64,000 bases of DNA, from contig NZ_PXYA01000002.1 in NCBI RefSeq assembly GCF_003841405.1, positions 186,001 to 250,000 of the forward strand, given 5' to 3'. The notes below the pieces were generated by a model. That model was given only the letters and a program-made list of their open reading frames with translations. It was not told the origin of the DNA and made no database searches. A program made the position numbers and the translations under genes. This document shows positions 9,124-17,234 of this stretch, in pieces. This DNA is from Tetragenococcus halophilus subsp. halophilus DSM 20339. GTDB taxonomy: Bacteria; Bacillota; Bacilli; Lactobacillales; Enterococcaceae. Each line of letters starts with the position of its first letter. Position 1 is the first letter of the stretch.

Positions 9124-9821
9124 AAAGACCCTCCTGCTTGTTCCAAATACATCTGGATTTCATCCAATTCCATGCGATTATCTTCGATCAATTCTTTGAT
9201 CTGATCTAAAATGAATTGGCTGCCATCGGGTAAAAATTTCTCATCCATATCATCAAGTTGTTGTAAGAACCAACTTTCTTTTGCTCGTAGGGTATCAAAG
9301 TTTTCAATCATCAGATACTGTTGATAGGCGATTAACATCCGCATTTTTTCGCTTTCTTCCATATAGTGGAATTGAAAAATGAGAAAAGGTTTTAAAAAGT
9401 TCATCTGTGTTTTTTTAGCCATCGCTTGATAAGGGGTGGTTAAAGCACTAAGTGTATAACCTTCATTACCACTGACCTGGTATTCTTTTTCGGGCATACC
9501 AATGACCAAAACTAATCCTAGTTCTTTATCTTTTAATTTGTTTCCGCCAAAGCCGTATGCAAAATTTTCAGTTAAGACTTCATCTTGCCAATGCTTTAGC
9601 ATAGGCGGCGAAGAATACCAGTACAATGGAAATTGGAAAATAATCCGATCGTGTTGTTGTAAGAGTTGCTGTTCTTGTTCGATATCAATCTTACCCTCTG
9701 GATAAGTTGATTCCAGATGATGAAAAGTAATGTCTGAAGAATTTGGCAAAGCTTCTTTTAAATATTGCTGGCTGCCAGATTCATCAATTTCCGGATGAGA
9801 TACGATAATAAGCGTCTTCAT
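9120..9821 (-). CDS. NAD(P)H oxidoreductase, flavodoxin-like fold (KefF/MdaB/YwrO type)
   Basis: FMN/FAD-dependent quinone or azo-compound reductase of the NAD(P)H dehydrogenase (quinone) family. The N-terminus MKTLIIVSHPEIDESGSQ is the flavin-phosphate loop. QFPLYWYSSPPMLKHWQDEV near residues 72-90 and FAYGFGG follow, as in KefF/MdaB. After the roughly 190-residue core there is an extra acidic helical tail to 233 residues. The start at 9821 is preferred over the upstream frame because AAGGAGG lies 12 nt before it and family members begin MKTL/MKIL. It is coupled to the 62-residue ORF downstream. Confidence 0.85.
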   Translation of the reverse strand: MKTLIIVSHPEIDESGSQQYLKEALPNSSDITFHHLESTYPEGKIDIEQEQQLLQQHDRIIFQFPLYWYSSPPMLKHWQDEVLTENFAYGFGGNKLKDKELGLVLVIGMPEKEYQVSGNEGYTLSALTTPYQAMAKKTQMNFLKPFLIFQFHYMEESEKMRMLIAYQQYLMIENFDTLRAKESWFLQQLDDMDEKFLPDGSQFILDQIKELIEDNRMELDEIQMYLEQAGGSL

Positions 9822-9891
9822 AACGTCCAAACGCCTCCTTGTCGTAAACATTATAACAGCTCACCCATCTTCCGTCAGTTGAACAGCTTGT

Positions 9892-10059
9892 TTATTTTCT
9901 AAAAGCTGAACGAATAGCTCCTATCATCGTACCTTTTCTTCTAGCTTGTTTTTTGCGTTGTTGTTTTGTCAGTTTTTTCTTCGATTGTGATTTTTGTCCG
10001 GTGCGCAGTCTCTTTGAAGCTTGCGCCCAGTTTTTAGTGGCTCGTCTTCTTCCTATCAT
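9892..10059 (-). CDS. Very basic 55-residue protein, unknown
   Basis: Short frame with an AGAGGTG ribosome site 6-7 nt before its ATG. The product is extremely rich in Lys, Arg and Gln (RRRATKNWAQASKRLR, SKKKLTKQQRKKQARRK) and has no acidic residues in the centre. Such composition suggests a nucleic-acid or ribosome contact, but no family is recognised. It lies between the oxidoreductase gene and a repeat array, on the same strand as both flanking genes. Confidence 0.6.
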   Translation of the reverse strand: MIGRRRATKNWAQASKRLRTGQKSQSKKKLTKQQRKKQARRKGTMIGAIRSAFRK

Positions 10060-10127
10060 TTCTGTCACCTCTTTTATTGTAAGCTAACAAGTCTAGCTAG
10101 AGCTGTCAATTTTTTGATTTTTGCTTA

Positions 10128-10415
10128 TTGAGTAGTGAAACACAGATCGTTTACTCAACATTTTCTTATTAAGTAACGCTTTAGCTTTTCTTTACTCGTT
10201 TTGTAAATATTGAGCAAGCTTTTCCATCTCCCTTACTCAACTTTCTCCGTTTCGCTTCGTTTTATCTACTTTCTTAAATTTTTTGAGCTTTTTTGAGTAA
10301 TGAAACGCAAATCGTTTACTCAACATTTTTTTATTGAGTAACGCTTTAGCCTTTCTTTACTCGTTTTGTAAATATTGAGTAAGCTTTTCCTTTTCCCTTA
10401 TTCAATTTTTTAAAA
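10128..10415. repeat. Tandem array of seven 41-bp inverted-repeat units (arms TTGAGTA / TACTCAA)
   Basis: TTGAGTA-like arms start at 10128, 10169, 10210, 10293, 10334 and 10375. Their TACTCAA partners start at 10152, 10193, 10234, 10317, 10358 and 10399. Spacing is exactly 41 bp inside each block, with one degenerate 42-bp unit at 10251-10292. Each unit is arm 7, loop 17, arm 7, spacer 10. Units 5-7 repeat units 1-3 almost base for base, so a three-unit block was duplicated. The array fills the gap after the NERD gene and covers its last codons. No repeat-spacer pattern of a CRISPR type is present. Confidence 0.9.
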
Positions 10416-11400
10416 TTGGAGTGCTCCAGTCTATTCTTTTCTCTAGTTTTTTAAAGTATCTTATTTTGTCTTCAAACCAATAATCAAATATTATTCCTTT
10501 GTTCTGATGGCCAAACTTCTTCTTAGGCGTACTTTTAATTGAAACAAAATGTCTTTTAAGTATATACTTCAAATAATGTTCATCCACCTGCTCGCCAAAA
10601 AATTCCTTTAGCTTTTTTAGCTTTAAATCTTGATCATGGAAAATAACGCCGAATTCGCAGATTGTGCGAGTATAAGCTGTTTCTTTGGGTTCAACATAAC
10701 CGCAATCGCATCTAACTGTATGTCTTTTATCCACCACTTTAAGCTGATGGCAGCGAGAGCAACGAATTCCTTTTTGTAATTGCTTTTCTTCTTCGATCGA
10801 TAAAGTACGTTGGCTACGATAGTTGTCTATCCGATACTGAAATAATACTGATTGACAATCATAGTAATATTCGTTGGCTGTTTGTTGATTTAACCCTAAT
10901 AGCCAGGCAGGAATTTCATTAAATGATAATACAGTTTCTGGGATTTGATCTTTTATTTGGATACTTGATTTTGGGTTCAAAAAAGCTAGTACGCCTTTTA
11001 CCTCCAAATCGATTTGCTGTTCTCTAAAAATATTGACGATTACCCGCATAGCTTTTCTTAATTGTTCCAAGATATTTGTAGTTAAAAACTTTCCGCCACA
11101 TATCCAGCTATTATTTTGTAAGATATAGTTGCCTTGATAAAATTTCACGTCAATGACATAGATAGTGTTTCCAATAATCAACAATTTATCAATTTGGACA
11201 ACTGTATTTTGGTATCGTAGTGTAATGTCATCTATGACAAGTACCTTCCCTGATAAAAACATTTCGGCAAGTTGGTCCATTTGCTGTTCTCCTAGAAATC
11301 CTTTTTGCGACCTTTGTAAAGCTCGTCGCTGTTCTTCAGTCAATTGTTTTCGTTGACTGACCGTTTCTAGCCATTGTAATTCGTGTGACTCTTTTCTCAT
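10402..11400 (-). CDS. NERD-domain nuclease-like protein with zinc ribbon
   Basis: Contains an N-terminal NERD (nuclease-related) domain at about residues 30-150: KGFLGEQQMDQLAE, VQIDKLLIIGNTIYVIDVKFYQGNY with the D...D-x-K pattern of a PD-(D/E)XK-like fold. A four-cysteine zinc ribbon follows near residue 220 (CSRCHQ ... CDCG). The remaining C-terminus is basic and aromatic. The start at 11400 is chosen because AGGAGG lies 7 nt upstream; the longer frame has none. The family is proposed to process DNA or RNA, but few members have a known role. It is preceded and followed by terminators/repeats, so probably monocistronic. Its end overlaps the 41-bp array. Confidence 0.8.
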   Translation of the reverse strand: MRKESHELQWLETVSQRKQLTEEQRRALQRSQKGFLGEQQMDQLAEMFLSGKVLVIDDITLRYQNTVVQIDKLLIIGNTIYVIDVKFYQGNYILQNNSWICGGKFLTTNILEQLRKAMRVIVNIFREQQIDLEVKGVLAFLNPKSSIQIKDQIPETVLSFNEIPAWLLGLNQQTANEYYYDCQSVLFQYRIDNYRSQRTLSIEEEKQLQKGIRCSRCHQLKVVDKRHTVRCDCGYVEPKETAYTRTICEFGVIFHDQDLKLKKLKEFFGEQVDEHYLKYILKRHFVSIKSTPKKKFGHQNKGIIFDYWFEDKIRYFKKLEKRIDWSTPILKN

Positions 11401-11471
11401 TTTGCGCCTCCTATTAAAACTCATTTATTAATAAGTACGCAAAAATAGCGTGAGAAATTTTTTTACATAAA

Positions 11472-11508
11472 AAAATCGTCTTGGCAAAAAACTGCTCAAG
11501 ACGATTTT
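11472..11508 (-). terminator. Rho-independent terminator after glsB
   Basis: Perfect 12-bp stem (AAAATCGTCTTG / CAAGACGATTTT) with a T7 tract on the minus strand just past the GlsB stop. Confidence 0.85.
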
Positions 11509-11513
11509 ACTAT

Positions 11514-11756
11514 CTATCTTCTACCTAAGAAAAATGATACGACAGCGACCACAATGATCGCGCCAATAATCGAAGGAATGACTGCCATTCCACCAATCGC
11601 AGGTCCCCAACTTCCAAAAAGTGCCTGTCCAAGTGAGGAACCAACAAGGCCTGCAATCACATTAAAGATAATGCCCATTGATTCACCTTTGTTAGCAATA
11701 GCGCCAGCGATCGCGCCGATCACACCACCAACAATAATTGTCCATAACCAACTCAT
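11514..11756 (-). CDS. GlsB/YeaQ/YmgE family stress membrane protein
   Basis: An 80-residue, three-helix, glycine-rich membrane protein with the family pattern WTIIVGGVIGAIAGAIANK ... GLVGSSLGQALFG ... IIGAIIVVAVVSFFLGRR. Enterococcal GlsB is a general-stress protein, and the family is often called transglycosylase-associated without enzymatic proof. It sits 21 bp downstream of the first pyruvyl transferase gene, so it may be read from that transcript. It ends at a strong terminator. Confidence 0.9.
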   Translation of the reverse strand: MSWLWTIIVGGVIGAIAGAIANKGESMGIIFNVIAGLVGSSLGQALFGSWGPAIGGMAVIPSIIGAIIVVAVVSFFLGRR

Positions 11757-11777
11757 AGTAAATCTCTCCTTTCTGTT

Positions 11778-12869
11778 TTATTTTTTAATCAAATCGATTA
11801 AAGCATCAAAACTATGCGAGAAATCAAGTTTATCTGAATGCTCGTATTTTTTCAAATCATTCCCCTTGGCTGCTAATTTTTTCGGATCTTTTTCTGTCGT
11901 GTACTGAATGTAATCCAAATCTTGCAGCCAATCATAGTAAAAAGCACTTGCTTTGCCGTAATTGTTATCAAATACAAGACATGGGGTTTGAGTAATCGCC
12001 GAAAAAATCATCCCATGCAAACGATCCGTTACTACCACTTCTTTGGCTTTGATCTGTTCTAATTTAAGTGACAATAACCAATGACGTTCGGATATTCTTA
12101 CAATATCAAGCGAAGGATTATTTTTCGATTTTACATCATAAGCTTTATAGGAAAGCACGGTATCTGTTGCTTCTACTTTAACCCCAGTGCTTTTTAAATT
12201 AGCAGTTAACTGCTCTATCAGCTTATCTGATGTAACTTTTTCCGCGTCTTCTCGCATGATAAACAGTACACCATCTCGCTTAGTTCCAGAAAGTTTTTCT
12301 TGTAATAATAAAACCATATCTGTCGTAAGAATAGCATCTGCTTTAAAATGATTTTGGAAATAACTTAGCGTTTGCGTATCTCTTGCAACTAGGGTTAAAT
12401 TCGAATTTTTATTATAAGCTTCCTGACTTTTGCGCAGTTCTGCTTGTCCTTCTTCTGTTTCTTCAAAATAGACAGACTGCGGAAAAGAGATCGTCTTATT
12501 GTTAACAAAAGTAGAAAAGACTTTGCGACGAACAATTTCATGCGTAATGTCCAAATTGCCAATATTTCCCCCGCCAACGTAACCAATCATATCATCAGAA
12601 CGCAGCAGTGGTAATAATTCTTCAATCGCCTGTTCTGTCTGCGGTTCGGTAATCTCAATATAGGTAATTTCTGGAAAGTTTTCAGCAAAGAATCGCTTCT
12701 GTGCTTCACTAATCGCTAAATCGCCTAAATTATTGTAAATAGGTGTGCCAAACATATAAAAGCGTTGTCGATCTTCTGGTAATTGTTTAATAAGCTCGGT
12801 TAAAGAAAGTTGTTCTATGGTATAAGCAAAATTTAAATTCGTTATTTCTGCTAAGGTGTTTGCTGTCAT
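11778..12869 (-). CDS. Polysaccharide pyruvyl transferase family protein (copy 1)
   Basis: Member of the CsaB/EpsO/YxaB (general stress protein 30) pyruvyl transferase family, which transfers pyruvate from PEP to sugar residues of surface polysaccharides. GT-B-like motifs are visible: FYMFGTPIYNNLGDLAI, GYVGGGNIGNL, ISFPQSVYFE, VARDTQTLSYF and the C-terminal VVTDRLHGMIFSAITQTPCLVFDNNYGKASAFY. The start at 12869 (MTANTLAE) gives 363 residues, equal to the neighbour, and has a GAAGGGAAG site; 14 upstream residues in frame are unlikely. It is a clear tandem paralogue of the next gene, probably over half identical. Confidence 0.87.
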   Translation of the reverse strand: MTANTLAEITNLNFAYTIEQLSLTELIKQLPEDRQRFYMFGTPIYNNLGDLAISEAQKRFFAENFPEITYIEITEPQTEQAIEELLPLLRSDDMIGYVGGGNIGNLDITHEIVRRKVFSTFVNNKTISFPQSVYFEETEEGQAELRKSQEAYNKNSNLTLVARDTQTLSYFQNHFKADAILTTDMVLLLQEKLSGTKRDGVLFIMREDAEKVTSDKLIEQLTANLKSTGVKVEATDTVLSYKAYDVKSKNNPSLDIVRISERHWLLSLKLEQIKAKEVVVTDRLHGMIFSAITQTPCLVFDNNYGKASAFYYDWLQDLDYIQYTTEKDPKKLAAKGNDLKKYEHSDKLDFSHSFDALIDLIKK

Positions 12870-12929
12870 ACTAAGATCTTCCCTTCTTTGAAGGTAACTG
12901 TCCGCAGACAAGTCAACATCAACAACTTT

Positions 12930-14021
12930 TTATTTTTTGATCAATTCGATTAATTCGTCATAACTGTGTGTAAAGTCATGATAATTCGAATGTTCATAAC
13001 CTTTTAATTCTTCAATCATAGGTGCTAATTTATCCGGATCATTTTCAGTTGTGTGCTTTATATAATCCAAATCTTCGAACCAGTTATAATAAGAAGCGCT
13101 CGCTTTACCATAACTGTTATCAAATACCAAGCAAGGCGTTTTGGTTAATACACAAAAGATCATGCCATGCAAACGGTCGGTTACTACAGCTTCACTGGCT
13201 TTAATTTCTTCTAATTTACGCTCGATCAACCAGCCACGTTCTGAAATGCGTACTTCATCTAAGTCGGGTGCAGTGTCCGCATTACTATCGGAAGCTTTAA
13301 AGGGTAAAACGGTGTCAGTTTGTTCTACTTCATCGCCAACGTTATTTAGTTTATAGCTTAATTGTTCTAGCAATTTTTCATTGATCACTTTTTCCGAGTC
13401 TTGCCGCATGATAAACAATACCCCATCGCGCTTGCCTTCTGACGGATCTGGTTTAAGTGAAGCGACAATATCAGAAGTATAGATAACATCTGCAGCAAAA
13501 TTCTTTTTAAAGTAATTCAACGATTGTGTTTCTCTAGCAACAATTGTCAAATTAGGATTTTTATTGTAAGCTTCTTGACTCTTCCTTAATTCTTCTTGCC
13601 CTTGTTCTGTGTCTTCAAAGTTCACAGATTGCGGGAAAGAAATGGTCTTATTATTTACAAAAGTAGAAAAGACTTTACGACGTGGTTCTTCATGGTCCAA
13701 ATAGACATTGCCTATATTTCCACCACCGGTATAACCGATCATGTCACTATCACGTAACAATGGTTTTAATTCATTAATTGCTTGGTCTGTTTGTGTTTCT
13801 AAAATTTCGATATAAGTGATTTCAGGGAAAACTCTTTTGAAAAAAGCTTTTTCTGCATAAGCGACTGCTTGATCCCCTAAGTTATTATAATTTGGTATTC
13901 CGAACATATAAAAACGACGTGGTTCTTCTGGTAATCGTTTAATTAGCTCAGTTAAGGAGACTCGTCCTAACGTATAAGCAAAATTTAAATTATCAATATT
14001 TGTCGCTCTTTTAATTGGCAT
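12930..14021 (-). CDS. Polysaccharide pyruvyl transferase family protein (copy 2)
   Basis: Same family and same 363-residue length as its downstream neighbour. The shared motifs are FYMFGIPNYNNLGDQAVAY, GYTGGGNIGNVYLDHE, ISFPQSVNFE, VARETQSLNYF and AVVTDRLHGMIFCVLTKTPCLVFDNSYGKASASYY. The GAAAGGAGAGG ribosome site is good. The pair likely arose by tandem duplication and could modify two related surface sugars, or form a heteromer; neither is shown. It is the first gene of a probable three-gene transcript ending with glsB. Confidence 0.87.
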   Translation of the reverse strand: MPIKRATNIDNLNFAYTLGRVSLTELIKRLPEEPRRFYMFGIPNYNNLGDQAVAYAEKAFFKRVFPEITYIEILETQTDQAINELKPLLRDSDMIGYTGGGNIGNVYLDHEEPRRKVFSTFVNNKTISFPQSVNFEDTEQGQEELRKSQEAYNKNPNLTIVARETQSLNYFKKNFAADVIYTSDIVASLKPDPSEGKRDGVLFIMRQDSEKVINEKLLEQLSYKLNNVGDEVEQTDTVLPFKASDSNADTAPDLDEVRISERGWLIERKLEEIKASEAVVTDRLHGMIFCVLTKTPCLVFDNSYGKASASYYNWFEDLDYIKHTTENDPDKLAPMIEELKGYEHSNYHDFTHSYDELIELIKK

Positions 14022-14107
14022 TTAAACCTCTCCTTTCTTTAATTAAAGGATAACTTTTAACAAAAAATCTGTCCATTAAAAACCATCACGACAGAAAAGC
14101 TTAAAAA

Positions 14108-14132
14108 AATAGAGCAGGAAGCCTGCTCTATT
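14108..14132 (-). terminator. Rho-independent terminator after opuABC-1
   Basis: Perfect 11-bp stem (AATAGAGCAGG / CCTGCTCTATT) followed by T7 on the minus strand, 11 bp past the stop of the fusion gene. Confidence 0.9.
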
Positions 14133-14142
14133 AAAAGTTATT

Positions 14143-15870
14143 TTATTCTACCCAGCTGTCTACCTTATCACGATTTTCATCGATCCAATCACTAGCAGCA
14201 TCTTCTGGGTCCGCACCATCTTCAATATCTAACATGATTGATTCCATGTCTGATGCTTCCCATTCAAAATTATCTAAGATTTGATAAGCTTCAGGCATGT
14301 CTTCTTCTAATCCTAAACGCGCTATAGTATCAATACTTTCAGCTTCACCCATGGTTCCTTTAGGGTCATCTAGATATTTCAAATCATAACGTTGGAATAT
14401 CCAGTAGGGATTCCAACCGGTTACGACGATTTCGTCTTCTGAGCTAATCGCACGTTCTAATTGTGCGTTCATTGCTCCAGTTGATGAAATGGTTTGCTCC
14501 CAATCGGATAAATTAGGATAAGCCTCTAACGTTTCATCGGTTGCGGACACAATACCGGCACCTGGTTCAATCCCTGTGATTTTCTGATTCGCTTGGTCAT
14601 CTAGATCTTCAATAGAATCCACGTCATCCATATAAGAAGGTACAACCAGCCCTAACTTAGCTTCTTTATCAATATGTGGGCCTAAATCATCCAGATCATC
14701 TTTAAACTCTTCATATTGTGCTTGGTGGGTGATCGGTAGCCAAGCTCCCGTGTTGGCATCTACTTGACCGTTAGCAACAGCTTGCCAAACCACTGGAATA
14801 TCTAATGAAGTCATATTCACATTGTAACCTTGCTCTTCTAAAACCTGAGCCATCACATTGGTTGAAACCACTTGGTCATCTTGTTGGGCATAACCAAGAG
14901 TGATGGTTCCTCGGTTAGAACCAGATGAAGCTTGATAAGCGCCATAAACGGCAAAGAAAACAATGCCAATCGCTACAATTCCATTAATAGCCATCCTTTT
15001 CTTCTTAGAAAGTCTTTGGCCTTGCTGAGAAGAAGGACGATTCATTGCTTGTGTGAAACGGTCCATAATAATCGCAAGAATTACAATACCCACACCGTAA
15101 ACAAAACCATTTCCCACATCAGAACGTTGTACAGCTGCTAGAACTCCAACGCCTAAACCTGGTGCTCCGATCATAGAAGCAATAACAACCATTGATAGAG
15201 CCAGCATAATTGTTTGGTTGATACCGGCAAAGATACTGCCTTTAGCTAAAGGCAAATCCAACTTGAATAACTTTTGCCAAGGTGTTCCCCCAAAAGAGTC
15301 TGAAGCTTCCACTAATTCAGTAGAAATTTGACGAATCCCTAAGTTGGTCATTCGAACAGTCGGCGGCAAGGAAAAAATCACTGAAGCAAATACGCCAGGT
15401 ACCATCCCTACACCAAAGAAAGCTACGGCTGGAATCAAATAAACAAAACCTGGCATAGTCTGCATAACGTCTAAAATCGGCTGAATAATGCTTTTGGCTA
15501 CTTCGCTTTTAGACATCAAAATACCTAAAGGCACGCCAATAACAATCGCCACTAGACTTGAAATAATTACCAGCGTTACAGTATTGAGTAAATCTTGCCA
15601 CATTTCTTGGTTGTAAATAAGTAATAACCCTAAAAAGACGATGATGGGAATCCACCACTTACGATGAAAAACAAAATAAGCTGTAATCGCTAGTAATACC
15701 ATCAATAATAACGGTGGAACAGCTGACAATGTATTGGTCATAAAATCCATTACTGCTTGCCCTACTGTTTGAAGGAAGGAAAAAAGCCCTGATAAATGTT
15801 GTGTTAACCAGTCTACCCCGGCATCAATCCATTGGGCAAGTGGGATTTGTTGTTGTAAAAAATCAAACAT
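14143..15870 (-). CDS. opuABC: Glycine betaine ABC transporter, permease + substrate-binding fusion (OpuABC/BusAB), copy 1
   Basis: Compatible-solute importer subunit in which permease and extracytoplasmic binding domain are one chain, as in lactococcal OpuA/BusA. An amphipathic scaffold segment (residues 1-45) leads to a membrane block to about residue 310. It includes the EAA-type loop ([32 protein letters not shown]) and the AIMDRFTQ end. The OpuAC-type binding domain (about 320-575) keeps tryptophans in VVWQAV, GAWLP and [11 protein letters not shown], candidates for the betaine cage. Its ATG at 15870 overlaps the ATPase stop by 8 nt, with the GAAGGAG site inside the ATPase gene, so the two are translationally coupled. 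Confidence 0.95.
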   Translation of the reverse strand: MFDFLQQQIPLAQWIDAGVDWLTQHLSGLFSFLQTVGQAVMDFMTNTLSAVPPLLLMVLLAITAYFVFHRKWWIPIIVFLGLLLIYNQEMWQDLLNTVTLVIISSLVAIVIGVPLGILMSKSEVAKSIIQPILDVMQTMPGFVYLIPAVAFFGVGMVPGVFASVIFSLPPTVRMTNLGIRQISTELVEASDSFGGTPWQKLFKLDLPLAKGSIFAGINQTIMLALSMVVIASMIGAPGLGVGVLAAVQRSDVGNGFVYGVGIVILAIIMDRFTQAMNRPSSQQGQRLSKKKRMAINGIVAIGIVFFAVYGAYQASSGSNRGTITLGYAQQDDQVVSTNVMAQVLEEQGYNVNMTSLDIPVVWQAVANGQVDANTGAWLPITHQAQYEEFKDDLDDLGPHIDKEAKLGLVVPSYMDDVDSIEDLDDQANQKITGIEPGAGIVSATDETLEAYPNLSDWEQTISSTGAMNAQLERAISSEDEIVVTGWNPYWIFQRYDLKYLDDPKGTMGEAESIDTIARLGLEEDMPEAYQILDNFEWEASDMESIMLDIEDGADPEDAASDWIDENRDKVDSWVE

Positions 15871-17125
15871 CTATGTCCACTCCTTCGTCCTCCGTCGTTT
15901 CGTTCTCATTCGTTGTTTCTTCTTTATTTTCTTCTACTTCACCAGTATCAGCCATTGCACCGATCACACTACCACGGACCACAACGCCTACAACACGGTC
16001 CTCTTCGTCAACCACCGCTAGTGGTGCCGGTGAATTATAAATCATATCGAAAATATCTGTAACTAAGGTATCTTTCTGTATTTTTCGTACATTTTCTTCG
16101 ACAACCTCTCTAAGAGGCTTCTCGTTTTTACGAGCGTCTAAAGCTTTTTCAGCAGTTAGACTCCCTTTTAAATGACGCTTTCTATCCACAGCTAGTAACA
16201 TACTAACTTCTTCTTTACGCATACGTTGTAAGGCAACATTGGGCCCATCCGTTTCGACATTACTAATAAGCGCAGGTTCCATAATATTTTCTGCTGTTAA
16301 AACCTTCGAACGGTCGATATCTTCGGTAAATTCACGAACGAAATCATTGGCAGGATGGGTTAGAATTTCTTCACCGGTACCAATTTGCATAATTTTCCCG
16401 TCACGCATTAAAGCGATCCGATCACCAATCCGTAAAGCTTCATCCAAATCGTGAGTAATAAAGATAATTGTTTTTTGTACTCTTTCTTGTAAATCTAACA
16501 AATCATCTTGCATATCCCGACGAATCAAGGGGTCCAAAGCAGAGAAAGCTTCGTCCATTAACAAGACTTCTGGATCATTCGCTAAAGCACGTGCTAAACC
16601 AACCCGTTGCTGCATCCCACCAGATAATTGATTGGGGTATTGATCTTTTACCGAAAGCAAGCCGGAATTATCTAGCGCTTCTTCTGCTTTTTCCCGGCGT
16701 TCTTCCTTATCCACGCCTCGTATCTCAAGACCATATTCGGTATTTTGTTGAATCGTCCGTTGGGGGAAAAGGCCAAAGTTTTGGAAAACCATGTTCATCT
16801 TGCTACGACGAACTTCCCGTAAATCTTCTTTTGACATCTGGGATACTTCTTGATCATCGATATAAACTTCACCTGAAGTCGGTTCAATCAAACGGTTAAT
16901 CAGACGAACCAAAGTCGATTTCCCACTACCAGATAGTCCCATGATCACAAAGACTTCTCCATTTTCTACATTAAAACTAACGTCATGCACACCAACTGTA
17001 GCGCCAGTTTCTTTTAGGATCTCTTGCTTTGATTTTCCTTCTTTTACTAGATCGAGTGCTTGTTGGGTTCTTCGACCAAATACTTTAGTCAGATGTTCTA
17101 CTCGAACTTTACTCAAAGTGATCAC
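15863..17125 (-). CDS. opuAA: Glycine betaine ABC transporter ATPase with CBS pair (OpuAA/BusAA)
   Basis: ATP-binding subunit for the adjacent OpuABC. Walker [16 protein letters not shown] is near residue 61, the signature [15 protein letters not shown] near 164 and Walker [15 protein letters not shown] near 184. Tandem CBS domains (about 275-390) and an acidic tail ([18 protein letters not shown]) follow. In lactococcal OpuA the CBS module and anionic tail sense internal ionic strength, so osmotic gating is likely here. The start may be the GTG at 17125 or the TTG at 17116, which is the one matching a relic ORF upstream of opuABC-2. It is the only complete ATPase gene for three fusions in this island. 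Confidence 0.95.
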   Translation of the reverse strand: MITLSKVRVEHLTKVFGRRTQQALDLVKEGKSKQEILKETGATVGVHDVSFNVENGEVFVIMGLSGSGKSTLVRLINRLIEPTSGEVYIDDQEVSQMSKEDLREVRRSKMNMVFQNFGLFPQRTIQQNTEYGLEIRGVDKEERREKAEEALDNSGLLSVKDQYPNQLSGGMQQRVGLARALANDPEVLLMDEAFSALDPLIRRDMQDDLLDLQERVQKTIIFITHDLDEALRIGDRIALMRDGKIMQIGTGEEILTHPANDFVREFTEDIDRSKVLTAENIMEPALISNVETDGPNVALQRMRKEEVSMLLAVDRKRHLKGSLTAEKALDARKNEKPLREVVEENVRKIQKDTLVTDIFDMIYNSPAPLAVVDEEDRVVGVVVRGSVIGAMADTGEVEENKEETTNENETTEDEGVDIDV

Positions 17126-17183
17126 TCTTCCTTTCTATATTGAAAAATGGAATATTTGCCATCAATTAATTAAGTTCGAGTTT

Positions 17184-17211
17184 ATCATACCATATTTTAA
17201 AATCTAGCCAA
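17184..17211 (-). promoter_or_regulatory. Promoter of the opuAA-opuABC operon
   Basis: TTGGCT (17206-17211) and TATGAT (17184-17189) are separated by 16 bp on the minus strand, about 60 bp before opuAA and just after the opuABC-2 stop. No terminator is seen between opuABC-2 and opuAA, so read-through is also possible. Confidence 0.6.
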
Positions 17212-17234
17212 ATGATAACGTTTGTTGCTCAAAA

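Noticed and set aside
10128-10415. Possible CRISPR array
   Set aside because: Repeats are contiguous inverted-repeat units with no unique spacers and no cas genes nearby.
16468-16899. Long antisense frame inside opuAA (143 codons)
   Set aside because: Antisense shadow of a conserved ATPase; no ribosome site and no recognisable protein.
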